22,485 bases of DNA, taken from Planctomycetota bacterium (GTDB lineage: Bacteria > Planctomycetota > Phycisphaerae > UBA1845 > PWPN01). The stretch covers positions 3,736,449 through 3,758,933 of the forward strand of contig CP070790.1 of NCBI GenBank assembly GCA_020346805.1. Reading direction: 5' to 3'. The notes below the pieces were generated by a model. It saw nothing but the letters and a program-made list of their open reading frames with translations. It had not been told where the DNA came from and ran no database searches. Shown piece after piece: positions 1-8,437 of the stretch (the stretch's first letter is position 1; every line of letters starts with the position of its first letter). The translations under genes and the position numbers were made by a program.

Positions 1-22
1 CGCCCATAACGTCGGCCGATCT

Positions 23-751
23 TTACCAACTGACCTTTTCTGCAGGAATAGGATGTTCGTTAATTTTTGATTCAGCGATTTGCCCGCTGACCAATCGCAC
101 TACGCGATGGGCGATCTCGGCGATAGCAGGGTTGTGGGTGATGAGTATGACGGTCAATCGCTGATTGGTATTAAGTTGTTGTAGAATCCCCAGCACGCGT
201 CTGGCAGTTTTCAAATCCAAGGCCCCGGTGGGTTCGTCGGCTAAGAGCAGTCCGGGTTTTTTGGCTAGTGCCCGGGCAATGGCCACCCGCTGCTGTTCTC
301 CACCGGAGAGTTGGGCGGGGAAGTGGTCCATCCGGTCGGTGAGTTCCACGAGATCCAGTGCTGCGGTTGGGGCCAGCGGATGGTTGACCAACTCGGTGGC
401 CACCTGCACGTTTTCGTAGGCGGTCAGGGTGGGCACCAGATTGTAGAACTGGAAGATAAAGCCCACTTCCTCGCGGCGATAATTGGTCAGGGCATCGTCT
501 GGGGCTTTGGTTAATTCGGTATGGTTGTACCACAGCCGACCGGTGGTGGGCCGATCTATTCCCCCGATCAGATTGATCAGCGTGCTTTTACCGGAGCCCG
601 AGGGCCCAAAGATGACGATGAATTCGCCCCGATCGATGGTTAAATCGACGTTTGAAAGGGCGGGTACTTCCACTTCACCCATACGAAAGATTCGGCTGGC
701 TCCCTCGATTCTAAGCAGCGGCTGAGTTTTGGTTTCCATTATTGTACTCAT
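23..751 (-). CDS. ABC transporter ATP-binding protein, LolD/MacB type
   Basis: This 242-residue protein is a complete ABC ATPase. It has Walker [10 protein letters not shown] (residues 49-57), a Q-loop glutamine (Q101), the signature [15 protein letters not shown] (148-162), Walker [13 protein letters not shown] (168-179) and an H-loop histidine (H206). The PTGALD ending and the length are typical of the LolD/MacB/FtsE-like branch, which powers FtsX-type permeases in lipoprotein release, peptide or macrolide export, or envelope remodelling. The cargo cannot be told from the ATPase alone. No permease lies upstream. Just downstream on the same strand an ATG (positions 7-5) begins what may be the permease, cut by the window edge. 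The start is uncertain: neither the first ATG (751) nor the one at 739 has a clear Shine-Dalgarno sequence. The family call is firm and the subfamily moderate. Confidence 0.93.
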   Translation of the reverse strand: MSTIMETKTQPLLRIEGASRIFRMGEVEVPALSNVDLTIDRGEFIVIFGPSGSGKSTLINLIGGIDRPTTGRLWYNHTELTKAPDDALTNYRREEVGFIFQFYNLVPTLTAYENVQVATELVNHPLAPTAALDLVELTDRMDHFPAQLSGGEQQRVAIARALAKKPGLLLADEPTGALDLKTARRVLGILQQLNTNQRLTVILITHNPAIAEIAHRVVRLVSGQIAESKINEHPIPAEKVSW

Positions 752-848
752 AACGATAACCCGTTTATTAAAGTTATGGTAGGCGTATTATAACGCCAAA
801 TTGTGCAGGTGTCTTTTTTGTTATAGAACCAGAGTTATCGCAGTGTTT

Positions 849-926
849 GTCATTTCGAAGTCGTCGCGGCGACCGAAGAATCTGTTGTATTGGACAATAG
901 AAACCCTTCTCTACGTTCAGGGTGAC
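849..926. repeat. Degenerate 78-bp inverted repeat (REP/MITE-like)
   Basis: The segment starts with GTCATTTCGA and ends with TCAGGGTGAC, whose reverse complement is GTCACCCTGA. Reading inward, both halves follow one scheme: GTCA, then TGA or CGA, then GAAG with AATCT on the left and GGTTTCT on the right, then TTGT. The centre TTGT-ATTGG-ACAA can close a small hairpin. The two halves are diverged copies of one half-site, as in non-autonomous palindromic elements. It ends 6 bp before the stop codon of the zinc-ribbon gene, which is read toward it. I recall very similar GTCA...GAAGAATCT palindromes as dispersed repeats in many environmental genomes, but cannot confirm other copies here. Confidence 0.55.
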
Positions 927-932
927 TAGAAG

Positions 933-1553
933 TTAGTTTTGACCATCACTTTGAGTAGTTTCAGTAATTTTTTCGCCGCACTCCGGGCATGTGCCGGAGA
1001 TATTGCCGGTCAGGTCGTAGCTGCACTTTTCACAGAAACCCATCTCCCGCCCTATTTTTGCATGACGAAGCTTGGACCAATACTTGGCCAGCCGGTGTGA
1101 TTTTATGAACAGGACGATTCCAAAGATCATTTTAAGGCATTGGGCCAATGCCATTATGATCATCTGGATCCAGACGTAGTTCGGAATCGTTTGGGGGGTA
1201 ATAAAGATTTGAGATACAAACACAATTATATGTGGAATGCTGTCAGCTATAAGAAATATCCCCACGACCGAAAAGGCCAGGGCGTGAACACCCAGCACGC
1301 GGGTTTCGGCGGGTTCATGTTCTGTTTCAGGAAACATGCGGAAGGCGAACTTTCGATTATATATGATAAGAATACACCCCATGACGATTAACAGAATAAA
1401 AGGTAAGATAGGCAGCAATATACCTAAGTATGAATAAGTTTCGATGAAGCCTTTAGGGAGTGGCCTTGCCAAATATCGAGATATATCAGGGATATGCTCA
1501 ACTGCTTTGATTAAGGCATAGATACCGGCGATCATGAAGGCCAGTGAGGCCAT
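933..1553 (-). CDS. Four-helix membrane protein with C-terminal zinc ribbon
   Basis: This 206-residue protein of unknown function has about four hydrophobic segments: residues 1-15, 41-66, 89-115 and 129-150. A soluble tail follows with the four-cysteine ribbon CEKC (about 174-177) and CPEC, joined by YDLTGNISGT. The YDLTGN-SG-CPECG tail recurs on many otherwise unrelated membrane proteins of Planctomycetota, which is family knowledge and a taxonomic hint; no function is assigned. Two cysteine pairs spaced this way should bind one zinc ion, probably on the cytoplasmic side. The gene lies 68 nt after the mutL stop on the same strand and could be co-transcribed with it. No clear ribosome-binding site precedes the chosen ATG. 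Confidence 0.75.
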   Translation of the reverse strand: MASLAFMIAGIYALIKAVEHIPDISRYLARPLPKGFIETYSYLGILLPILPFILLIVMGCILIIYNRKFAFRMFPETEHEPAETRVLGVHALAFSVVGIFLIADSIPHIIVFVSQIFITPQTIPNYVWIQMIIMALAQCLKMIFGIVLFIKSHRLAKYWSKLRHAKIGREMGFCEKCSYDLTGNISGTCPECGEKITETTQSDGQN

Positions 1554-1621
1554 ATCGCGTTTGCTCAGTATGTTCCCCTTTTATATGACCGATAGTTGCC
1601 GCCCTTACGAATATTTTTTAA

Positions 1622-3484
1622 TTACGTCCGTTTAAATTGTCTTTCGATATCGCCCAGGGTCAGGCGCAGCGAGGTTGGCCGGCCGTGGGGGCAGTTGCTG
1701 GACCGGGCGACCTTTGGGCGCTGGGCCAGTAAGGATCTGATTTCCGCCGGATCGAGATGATCGCCGGCCTTCACCGCCGCCTTGCAGGCCATCATGCTGA
1801 GCAGGTCATTGGTAATTTCTTCCGCCGATGTCGGTCCCGACCATGCCACCAGCCGATCGAGCATGCCTCGGACGAATTCCGGCATTCGCCCCTCTTTCAA
1901 CAGGGTGGGGGCGGCATGGACGGCTATGGTATTGGGTCCGAACTGGACCAATTCAAATCCCAATTGCTTGATAGTATCAGCGTGGGTTTCCATGACCTCC
2001 ATGTGATCGGGGATTACGTCGATGGTTTCGGGGATCAGCATACGCTGTGATTCGAGCGGGCGGTTTGAAAACTGTTCGGATAGTTGTTCGTAGAGGATGC
2101 GTTCGTGTAGGGCGTGTTGATCGATAATGAGCATACCGTCCGGAGTTTCCGCTACCAGGTAGGAGCGATGGATCTGGATGACATTGTCGGGGATGGTTTG
2201 GATGTCAATAGTCTCGCTATCGGGGGGGATAGTAGGAGCGAAATCGCGGGGCTCGGCCGGTGTTGGTGGTGAGAGAATGGTCGGTACGTGATGTTGAGAT
2301 CCCCCAGGTGTTCCTAACGATCCCTGTGAAGGTGGGCCGCCGACAATCGGTTTGGAGCGTTTAAAGAAATCGGCAATCGATTCACGGATAGCCCGATGCC
2401 TGGCCTCCTGGTCGGTGAGGTCGGCCTTGGTATCGAGGTCACTGGCAGCCGTTTTATCCGGAGTTGCCTGGTCGGTCTTCATACTTGGGGTAAGGTCGGT
2501 ATTAAGAAATCGGTCGCGGATTACGGATAGCACTTGCGAGAAGATTACATTCGAATTGCGCCAGCGTACTTCTATTTTAGTGGGATGGACGTTGATATCC
2601 ACGTTGTCCGGTTCGATTTGAAGGGCCAGGATAATTACCGGATAGCGATTGGCTTCGATGAGCCCGCGATAAGCTTCACGGATGGCCTGGGTTACGAATC
2701 GATCGCGAATGAATCGGCCGTTGAGGAATACGTACTGCCATTTGGAGCTGGATCTGGTGTCGGCGGGCGGGGCGACAAACCCGCTTATTGTCAGCCCGCG
2801 TTCCTGGCGAAAGATTTCCAGCATATTGTCGGTGAGTTCTTTACCGTAAAAGTCGGCGATTCGTGAGCGCATGTTTTCCGTTGGTCGAAGGTGGTGTATC
2901 GGCCGGCCGTTATGCGTCAGGCGGAACTCAATCTGTGGATGAACCAGGGCAATGCGGGCCAGTTGTTCGGTGATGTGACCCATTTCGGTTTGGGGGGTTC
3001 GCAGGAATTTTTGCCGGGCGGGCACGTTGAAAAATAACTCGCGGACTTCGACGGCAGTGCCGGGGGGACCGGCGGCAGCGGTAACGGGCTCGATCTTGCT
3101 ACCGGCGGCACGGATCATGTAGGCTTCGTCGGCCGATGCCTGGCGCGAGACGATCTGCAACTGCGATACCGCGCCAATGCTGGGCAGGGCTTCGCCGCGA
3201 AATCCCATAGTGCGGATGCCGAATAGGTCCTCTTCGCTGGTAATCTTGCTGGTGGCGTGAGGCTGAATGGATAAAGCCAGGTCCTCACGATCCATCCCCA
3301 CCCCATCATCGACCACACGGATAAGCTTCCGCCCGCCCTGCTCGATGGCAATTTCGATCCTGGTCGCACCGGAATCAATGCTGTTTTCCACCAATTCCTT
3401 AACTACGCTGGCCGGTCGCTCGATCACCTCACCGGCGGCGATCTTGTTGACCAGTAAATCGGAAAGGACCTGGATCTGAGGCAT
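1622..3484 (-). CDS. mutL: DNA mismatch repair protein MutL (endonuclease-proficient type)
   Basis: MutL links mismatch recognition by MutS to strand removal. The 620-residue product has the full N-terminal GHKL ATPase: KIAAGEVIERP (14-24), KELVEN with catalytic E30 and N34, DDGVGM (59-64) and GFRGEAL (94-100). A proline-rich linker of roughly 340-430 leads to the C-terminal dimerization and nuclease domain. That domain keeps the metal-binding motif DQHALHERILYE (455-466), ACKAAVKAGD (about 566-575) and CPHGRP (598-603). These are hallmarks of nicking MutL proteins from organisms without MutH; E. coli MutL lacks them. Length is normal and nothing is broken. A TATAAT hexamer sits at 3507-3502, about 17 nt upstream of the ATG, without a clear -35. 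No mutS is in the window. Confidence 0.97.
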   Translation of the reverse strand: MPQIQVLSDLLVNKIAAGEVIERPASVVKELVENSIDSGATRIEIAIEQGGRKLIRVVDDGVGMDREDLALSIQPHATSKITSEEDLFGIRTMGFRGEALPSIGAVSQLQIVSRQASADEAYMIRAAGSKIEPVTAAAGPPGTAVEVRELFFNVPARQKFLRTPQTEMGHITEQLARIALVHPQIEFRLTHNGRPIHHLRPTENMRSRIADFYGKELTDNMLEIFRQERGLTISGFVAPPADTRSSSKWQYVFLNGRFIRDRFVTQAIREAYRGLIEANRYPVIILALQIEPDNVDINVHPTKIEVRWRNSNVIFSQVLSVIRDRFLNTDLTPSMKTDQATPDKTAASDLDTKADLTDQEARHRAIRESIADFFKRSKPIVGGPPSQGSLGTPGGSQHHVPTILSPPTPAEPRDFAPTIPPDSETIDIQTIPDNVIQIHRSYLVAETPDGMLIIDQHALHERILYEQLSEQFSNRPLESQRMLIPETIDVIPDHMEVMETHADTIKQLGFELVQFGPNTIAVHAAPTLLKEGRMPEFVRGMLDRLVAWSGPTSAEEITNDLLSMMACKAAVKAGDHLDPAEIRSLLAQRPKVARSSNCPHGRPTSLRLTLGDIERQFKRT

Positions 3485-3557
3485 GTCGGCGTCCGTTGGT
3501 AATTATACAAGTAGTTTAAACCAGAGCTGAGTATAATCCTTCCCCAAGATGCGGGTC

Positions 3558-3584
3558 AAACCGCTGAATTTACACATGCGGTTT
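3558..3584. other. Perfect 7-bp inverted repeat between mutL and the RND permease
   Basis: AAACCGC (3558-3564) and GCGGTTT (3578-3584) form a perfect 7-bp stem with a 13-nt loop. The hairpin lies 35 nt past the stop of the RND permease and upstream of mutL, so it could act as a weak terminator or processing site for the efflux transcript. No convincing U-tract follows on the minus strand, so the terminator role is only an inference. The gap from 3485 to 3618 holds nothing else clear apart from the -10-like TATAAT near mutL. Confidence 0.35.
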
Positions 3585-3618
3585 TATACAGATATAGTCC
3601 GTTAGTATGTAAAGATGT

Positions 3619-6600
3619 TCAATCCTGTTCGGGGATGCCCAGGCCATGGCCGGGTTTGTTGGCATACAGCAGCCAGTAGGTGACGGGGATGACAAAGAGG
3701 GTAAAGGTAGTTGAAGCGAACAGGCCGAAGATCAGCGCCCAGGCCAAACCAGAGAATACCGGATCGGTGGCAATGGGAACGGCGGATAGCATGGCCGTTA
3801 ATGTGGTCAGCAGGATGGGGCGCAATCGGACCACACGGCTCTCCATTATCGCGTCAAACAATGAACGGCCCCGAGCTAATGACAAGTGAATGAAATCCAC
3901 CAGGATGATTGAATCGCGGGTCACGATGCCGGCCAGGGCGATCATGCCGATCATACCGGTGGCGGTGAAGAAGATCGGATCGGCATACTGGCCAACCTGA
4001 TCGCCGGCGATCAGGTTAAGCAGCCAGAATCCCGGCATGATCCCCAGAATGGTCAGGGGAATGGCCATCATTACCACAATCGGGATCACGAAAGACCGAG
4101 TCTGCCCGACCAGCAAAATGTATATGCCGATCAATGCCGCTCCAAAGGCCAATCCCAGGTCGCGAAATACGTCTAGCGTGGTCTTCCATTCACCTTCACC
4201 GGCAAAGTCCACCCTGATTCCCGGCGGCACCTGCCAGGCGATGCCGCTGCCGTTTGAGAAAAATGTACGATCCTCAACGGGGCGAGGACTACCGTCGGCT
4301 ACCCGGCCGCTGCCAATTTGTTTTACCTTTGCCGTTGTCGGATTATTGTTGTTTAGGATTCGATCGGCTAGGACGTCAACAACGGTATTGGCCGGCGGGC
4401 GACCGGCCGACTCAGCGAATACGTAAACCACGCGCTTAAGATTTTTATGATAAATGGTCTTGTCAACCAGTTTCGGTTCCCATCGACCGAGTTCAGCTAA
4501 TGGTACCAATTGGCCGTTAGCACCTTTGACATTGATACGGGCCAGATCTAATTGACTGGATCGAATCGCTCTCGGTAAGCGCAATACAATCTGCAAGGGA
4601 TTGCGTTCGCCAGGGAAATTGACGATTCCCGCTTGAGAACCGGTTAAGGTGATTTGAAGTGTTTCAGCAATATCGGCGACAGTTACTCCGTTGAGCTGAG
4701 CCTTCTCTTTGTCAGTAATGAAAACCAGTTTTGGCTGATCCGCTTCAACGGTGTCATCAACGTCTACCAGGCCGGGCTCCATCTCCATTCGGGCACATAC
4801 GGTTTTGGCCGCCGCCGTTAGATCTTGATAGCTGTGGTCCGGCCGACCATATATTTCCGCTACCACGGAAGCGATCACCGGCGGACCGGGCGGCGATTCT
4901 ACGATGCTCAAGGTCGCTCCGAGGCTTTTGGCGATGGCCGCAAGATCATCGCGCATACGTAAAGTGATGGCGTGACTCTGAGCCCAGCGACTCTTCTTGC
5001 CCACAAAGTTAACCTGGATGTCGGCAACGTTATCCCCCTGCCTGAGGTAATAGTGTCGGACCATGCCATTGAAGTCCATGGGGGCTGCGGTGCCGACATA
5101 TGAGGTAAAATCAGTCACCTCCGGCACCTGCTGAAGGTAGCTTTCCATTTCGCGGACGGCGGCATCGGTCATTTCTAATGTTGTGCCTTCGTCGAGGTTG
5201 ACCACCAACTGAGTATAGGTTTTGTTCCCAAAGGGCAGCATCTTCAAAGGCACGCTTCTGGTAGCGGCCAGCAGGGCCGCCAGAACGGTCAATCCCCCCA
5301 TAATCAAAATAAATCCCCACGCCCGCCAACGTGAATGCAGCAGGGGGGCCATTAGCGGATAAAAAATACGATACAAAAGCGTTTGTTTCACGTTATCTGT
5401 CTGCTGGGTCTCGTCAGTTATTAAATCGGCGCCGGTTGATACGCCAGCGGTATTGTATCTTTTTTTCAACATGTGGTAGGCCATCCAGGGGGTGATAGTA
5501 AAGGCTACCAGCATGGATACGATCATGGTCACCGGCACATTCAGGGCCATGGGCCTCATATAGGGCCCCATCATCCCGGTAATGAAAAACATGGGCAGGA
5601 AAGATACGATGACCGCCAGGGTTGCGGCAATTAATGGCGGACGAATCTCGGCCACCGCTTCCAGGACGATCGACCGCGTAGCCCGCCGGCGCATCCGGAA
5701 ATGGCGGGAGATATTTTCAACATCGACTATCGGATCGTCTACCAACAGCCCAATGGCGAGGATCAGGGCAAACAAGGTGACCCGGTTAATGGTGTATCCG
5801 CATAGCAGGTTAACCAATAAGGTGACCCCGAATACTACCGGTACGGCCACCGCCACAATGAATGCTTCGCGCCATCCCAACCCGAGAGTTAAAATAGCTA
5901 TCACGAAAATTACCGCAACGGCCAAGGCTTCGATTAATTCGTTGACCTTATCGTTCGAGGTCAGGCCGGTATTACGGGTAATTACCATCTCGATGTCATC
6001 AGGGACGACTTCGTTTTTTAAACGCTCGGCGGCAGTGAGTATATCCTCGGCTACCCAGACGGCATTAGTGCCTTTTTTCTTGGCCAGGGCAATGGTGACC
6101 GCCGGTTGCGACTGGATATTTTGTACGGCGGTTAAAGTTTGTGAACCAACCAGAGAACCCGTAAAGTTATCTCGTTTTTCAAAATCCCGGGCCGGCCCCC
6201 AACCGTGTCGCACGTAACTGACCACCTCGGCAGGGCCGTCAATTACCCTGGCGACGTCTTTCAAGAAAACCGGTTTGCTGTCAAATACTCCGACAACCAG
6301 ATCTTTTATTTCTTCGGGACGAACGAAAGCCCGACCGGCTTCAACACGGAAGGCAAGATCATTTCTGGTGAACTCACCCGCGGTCCGGGTGACGTTGGCT
6401 CCGTGTATTGCCTTTTGGACTTCCAAAGGTGACAGGTTATGGGCCTGCATGCGATCCGGATCAAGGTAGACATTGACCGTCCTTGGCCGACCGCCCACCA
6501 CGTAAGCTCTGGAAATGTTCTCCACACGCGCCAGACGCTCAACCAATTCCTCCGCCACGCGGCGTAATACGAAATCATCGGATGAGGCACTGGTTAAAGT

Positions 6601-7107
6601 TAAGGTAACAATTGGGACATCGTCGATTTCGACCGGTTTGATCACCCAACCTGTTACTCCTGGGGGGACAATGTCGATATTCTCGTTAACCTTCTTAAAA
6701 AGCTTTACCAGACTCCGTTCACGATCTTCGCCTACGTAAAAACGAACGGTTATAATCGCCTGCCCTTCCCGCGACATTGAATAGACATATTCGACACCAT
6801 CAATGTGATACAGGATTTTTTCCAGCGGAGTGGCCACCAGTTGCTCGACCTGGTCAGCGGAATGGCCGGGAAAACTCACGAACACATCGGCCAGGGGTAC
6901 GATGATCTGCGGATCCTCTTCACGAGGGGTTACCAGAAGGGCGGTCAGCCCGGTTATCGCCGCCAACATAATGAGAATCAGCGAAAGATTGGATTCCAGA
7001 AATATTTTAACAATAGCATTGACAAACCCGTGATGCGGTTCGCTGCCGGCGATTTCTTCATTTGGTTTATCTTGCCGGCTTATATGGTCAGGGTTGCCAT
7101 CCATCAT
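3619..7107 (-). CDS. RND efflux transporter permease (HAE-1/AcrB-like)
   Basis: This 1162-residue inner-membrane proton-driven pump is the permease of a tripartite efflux system. The first membrane helix is at about 41-60, followed by PREEDPQI (61-68) at the start of the porter domain. The proton-relay helix carries GLLVDDPIVDVEN with the two essential aspartates at D457 and D458. The C-terminal half repeats the porter-plus-helices plan and includes GIVTRDSIILVDF, where AcrB has its relay lysine (K940) and this protein has arginine, as I recall for related pumps. The MMDG start follows AAGGGAG (7120-7114) with 6-nt spacing, a strong ribosome-binding site. It lies 50 nt after the adaptor gene on the same strand, so they form an operon. 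No outer-membrane TolC-like gene is in the window. The substrate cannot be predicted. Confidence 0.95.
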   Translation of the reverse strand: MMDGNPDHISRQDKPNEEIAGSEPHHGFVNAIVKIFLESNLSLILIMLAAITGLTALLVTPREEDPQIIVPLADVFVSFPGHSADQVEQLVATPLEKILYHIDGVEYVYSMSREGQAIITVRFYVGEDRERSLVKLFKKVNENIDIVPPGVTGWVIKPVEIDDVPIVTLTLTSASSDDFVLRRVAEELVERLARVENISRAYVVGGRPRTVNVYLDPDRMQAHNLSPLEVQKAIHGANVTRTAGEFTRNDLAFRVEAGRAFVRPEEIKDLVVGVFDSKPVFLKDVARVIDGPAEVVSYVRHGWGPARDFEKRDNFTGSLVGSQTLTAVQNIQSQPAVTIALAKKKGTNAVWVAEDILTAAERLKNEVVPDDIEMVITRNTGLTSNDKVNELIEALAVAVIFVIAILTLGLGWREAFIVAVAVPVVFGVTLLVNLLCGYTINRVTLFALILAIGLLVDDPIVDVENISRHFRMRRRATRSIVLEAVAEIRPPLIAATLAVIVSFLPMFFITGMMGPYMRPMALNVPVTMIVSMLVAFTITPWMAYHMLKKRYNTAGVSTGADLITDETQQTDNVKQTLLYRIFYPLMAPLLHSRWRAWGFILIMGGLTVLAALLAATRSVPLKMLPFGNKTYTQLVVNLDEGTTLEMTDAAVREMESYLQQVPEVTDFTSYVGTAAPMDFNGMVRHYYLRQGDNVADIQVNFVGKKSRWAQSHAITLRMRDDLAAIAKSLGATLSIVESPPGPPVIASVVAEIYGRPDHSYQDLTAAAKTVCARMEMEPGLVDVDDTVEADQPKLVFITDKEKAQLNGVTVADIAETLQITLTGSQAGIVNFPGERNPLQIVLRLPRAIRSSQLDLARINVKGANGQLVPLAELGRWEPKLVDKTIYHKNLKRVVYVFAESAGRPPANTVVDVLADRILNNNNPTTAKVKQIGSGRVADGSPRPVEDRTFFSNGSGIAWQVPPGIRVDFAGEGEWKTTLDVFRDLGLAFGAALIGIYILLVGQTRSFVIPIVVMMAIPLTILGIMPGFWLLNLIAGDQVGQYADPIFFTATGMIGMIALAGIVTRDSIILVDFIHLSLARGRSLFDAIMESRVVRLRPILLTTLTAMLSAVPIATDPVFSGLAWALIFGLFASTTFTLFVIPVTYWLLYANKPGHGLGIPEQD

Positions 7108-7157
7108 CAGTTACTCCCTTATTGTCTAAAAACGTCTTTCCGGCAGGAGGGTGATTA

Positions 7158-8252
7158 TTACATATCAGGATTTACAACTACTCGTTCGCCTTTGCTCAGT
7201 CCCGACAAGATCTGTACCTGCTCACCAAAGGTACGGCCAAGTTGAAGGGCGCGACGCCTGAGCACATTACCTTCCGCCACATCCACCACATCCAACTGGC
7301 CAATACGACGAATAGTGGATCTGGGAATCACCAATACCTCTTCCACATCCAGGGGTATTACTAATCGACCGAACATGCCGGCATAGACGCCGGGCGGACA
7401 CGGGCCGGTTACCTTTACCGAAAAAGTTCGGGTTGTACTTTCTGCCTGGGGTACAATCTCACTTACCGTACCCTTACATTCGAGCGATAATGTATCGATA
7501 CGCACATCGATGCTGTGTCCTACTTGAAGACGTTTGACCAGGGACTCACGAACGCTTGCCACCAACTGCATACGGGTTGGGTCGTAGAGATTCACCAATA
7601 CCTGTCCAGGGCGAACGGTATCACCGGCATCGACTTTCTTGTCAACTATCGTCCCATCCATGGGGGAACGGATAGTTGTGTAGCCGAGAACGGTTTCAGC
7701 CTCCTTAAGGGCCTGTTCGGCGCGTTGAACTTCGGCCTCGGCCGATTGGTAGGCCGTTCTGGTATTGTCCAGTTCGAGTTGGGTGGCAGAATTTTGTTTA
7801 TAAAGGTGCTCTATTCTGCTTAATTCAGTTTTGGCCCGACTATATACGGCCCGAGCCGCATCAAGTGTTGCAGCAGCCTGGTTTCGGCGGGCTGCCAAAT
7901 CCGCATCATCGAGCTTCACAAGGATTTCATCCTTACTAATTCTCTGTCCGGCTTTAACATTTACCGTCGTAACCTTGGCCAGTAATTTTGAGGCGACGGA
8001 AGTCTCGTGAACGGATCGAATGGTACCTACTGCCGTTTCGCTGGCCGGTACCTGAATGATTCGAGCTGTTTCCAGCCGGACATTATCAACCGGCCTATCT
8101 TTCGGTGCTTCTGTTATCTGTTTGCCGATTTTCGGGTGGAATACCCCCATCAGCCACATCATCAAAAGCGCGACAATCAGGATGAATACGATTATCAAGA
8201 GGATATTGCGTACCGTCGGCCAGATATGTGGATTAATAATATTCCTAGTCAT
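7158..8252 (-). CDS. RND efflux periplasmic adaptor (membrane fusion protein)
   Basis: The adaptor bridges the RND permease and an outer-membrane channel. From the ATG at 8252 the protein has 364 residues: a short basic N-terminus, one anchor helix (about 17-38), a first lipoyl half (about 85-110, AKVTTVNVKAGQRISKDE), an alpha-helical hairpin rich in A, E, Q and R (about 115-185), a second lipoyl half (TIRSPMDGTIVDKKVDAGD), then beta-barrel and membrane-proximal domains ending in LSKGERVVVNPDM. An upstream in-frame TTG at 8267 would add five residues. The ATG is preferred because GGGAG (8265-8261) lies 8 nt before it and overlaps the longer reading. It is the first gene of the efflux operon. 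I could not fix a promoter in the 185 nt upstream. Confidence 0.93.
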   Translation of the reverse strand: MTRNIINPHIWPTVRNILLIIVFILIVALLMMWLMGVFHPKIGKQITEAPKDRPVDNVRLETARIIQVPASETAVGTIRSVHETSVASKLLAKVTTVNVKAGQRISKDEILVKLDDADLAARRNQAAATLDAARAVYSRAKTELSRIEHLYKQNSATQLELDNTRTAYQSAEAEVQRAEQALKEAETVLGYTTIRSPMDGTIVDKKVDAGDTVRPGQVLVNLYDPTRMQLVASVRESLVKRLQVGHSIDVRIDTLSLECKGTVSEIVPQAESTTRTFSVKVTGPCPPGVYAGMFGRLVIPLDVEEVLVIPRSTIRRIGQLDVVDVAEGNVLRRRALQLGRTFGEQVQILSGLSKGERVVVNPDM

Positions 8253-8260
8253 AAGCAATA

Positions 8261-8265
8261 CTCCC
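8261..8265 (-). promoter_or_regulatory. Shine-Dalgarno site fixing the adaptor start
   Basis: GGGAG on the minus strand lies 8 nt upstream of ATG 8252. It supports that start over the in-frame TTG at 8267, which would place the site inside the coding region. Confidence 0.6.
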
Positions 8266-8437
8266 AAACCAATAGGTTACGTGATGCAGTATAATTTAAC
8301 TCATAGAAAGCTACTTTATAAGACAAATAAAATGAGCTGTTTAGGACAATGCATTAGTCCACAATCAATATACCGACGGGATAAAATATACCCTGGTCGA
8401 GATATTTTAATCAAGAAAGACCGACTCCTCGAAAGAT

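Noticed and set aside
5582..6217. 211-codon plus-strand ORF inside the RND permease gene
   Set aside because: It is an antisense shadow of a clearly conserved 1162-residue transporter.
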